From: Arsukibacterium sp. UBA3155
Lineage (GTDB): Bacteria > Pseudomonadota > Gammaproteobacteria > Enterobacterales > Alteromonadaceae
Direction: 5' to 3'
DNA: 64,000 nt
NCBI GenBank assembly: GCA_002364615.1
Contig: DEYP01000003.1
Span: 1-64,000, forward strand
Made by a program: the position numbers and the translations under genes. Every line of letters begins with the position of its first letter. The first letter of the stretch is position 1. This document shows, one piece after another, positions 63,775 to 64,000 of the stretch. The notes under the pieces were generated by a model that did no database searches, had not been told where the DNA came from, and saw only the letters and a program-made list of their open reading frames with translations.

Positions 63775-64000
63775 ATGAAGAAAACCCGTATTATTACGAC
63801 TGATGACATCCTGCTAACGCTGTGTCAGGCAGTTAACGGTGTGCTGTCGGCCGCTGGCAACCCGGCGATCAGCCACTCACCCATGGTGCAGAAAATTCAG
63901 AAAACCTGCCTGCGACCTGATCTTGGCTGCTTTGTGTTATTTGACGGCGGCTTTTCCGGGCTGGTTATTATTAACTTCACAGCACCCGCCGCGCTGGAAA
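63775..64000 (+). CDS. N-terminal part of an unidentified protein (possibly DUF3334-like), runs off the window
   Basis: An open frame from ATG 63775 to the window end gives 75 residues: KKTRIITTDDILLTLCQAV, then ...MVQKIQKTCLRPDLGCFVLF DGGFSG. This resembles, from memory, the N-terminus of DUF3334 (CheX-like) proteins of Alteromonadales. No ribosome site better than GGATAATAA is seen. The identity needs the rest of the gene. Confidence 0.6.
   Translation, partial: MKKTRIITTDDILLTLCQAVNGVLSAAGNPAISHSPMVQKIQKTCLRPDLGCFVLFDGGFSGLVIINFTAPAALE

Overview
The window is a chromosomal stretch of a Gram-negative gammaproteobacterium, most likely from the Alteromonadales/Chromatiaceae-like group that includes Rheinheimera, Alishewanella and Arsukibacterium. 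The taxonomic call is my inference from the gene families (RlmF, ComM/YifB, EndA, DUF885, DUF2804, DUF6445, Mpo1-like, Ohr/OhrR, many exported hydrolases); I could not run a database search. Genes are densely packed and lie on both strands. No rRNA, CRISPR array, complete insertion sequence or prophage is visible.

Layout. 1-7000: a tRNA-Leu(UAA) with its own promoter, a DUF885 lipoprotein, then the leucine operon leuABCD behind a classical attenuator: a 25-residue leader peptide with clustered Leu codons and mutually exclusive terminator and antiterminator helices. 6600-14130: small enzymes and membrane proteins (PLA2-like, GGCT-like, UDG-like, a trypsin-like protease overlapping an FHA membrane protein, DUF945-like, a TRIC channel, DUF418, YigZ). 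14257-20670: a four-gene, translationally coupled SMC operon of the Wadjet/MksBEFG type, the main anti-plasmid defence candidate. Its order (SMC, KITE, kleisin, TOPRIM nuclease) differs from the usual order, and its JetD is short. 20690-24500: an AT-rich accessory segment bracketed by near-identical 22-bp direct repeats. It holds a secreted unknown, a membrane protein, an XRE regulator and a CPBP protease; a 47-residue DUF3096 gene lies just outside.

24640-36200: PQQ sugar dehydrogenase, a HepT/MNT toxin-antitoxin pair, a deletion scar joining two gene fragments, YceK, a DUF4177-YidD-TM2 cluster, a VNG-repeat exported protein, a histidine phosphatase, an SDR, exported unknowns, a RIO kinase, a cytosolic copper-storage protein and a MAPEG protein. 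36150-50300: the ohrR/ohr peroxide switch and a series of exported or lipid-anchored hydrolases (PHB depolymerase, S41, EndA, M28, GH13 amylase, beta-lactamase-fold hydrolase), with RlmF, DUF2804, DUF6445, an Mpo1-like protein and a cytochrome c. 50389-64000: a large exported unknown, an SNF2 helicase with a SWIM finger, an envelope operon (RND/MMPL transporter, LolA-like protein, LysM/FimV-like plus beta-barrel protein), ComM, PyrC, a 54-residue acidic CSGGAC protein and a gene running off the right edge.

The strongest items for follow-up are the reordered Wadjet-like operon and the AT-rich segment beside it, the leu attenuator, the trypsin/FHA pair, the LysM-barrel fusion and the small conserved-looking proteins.
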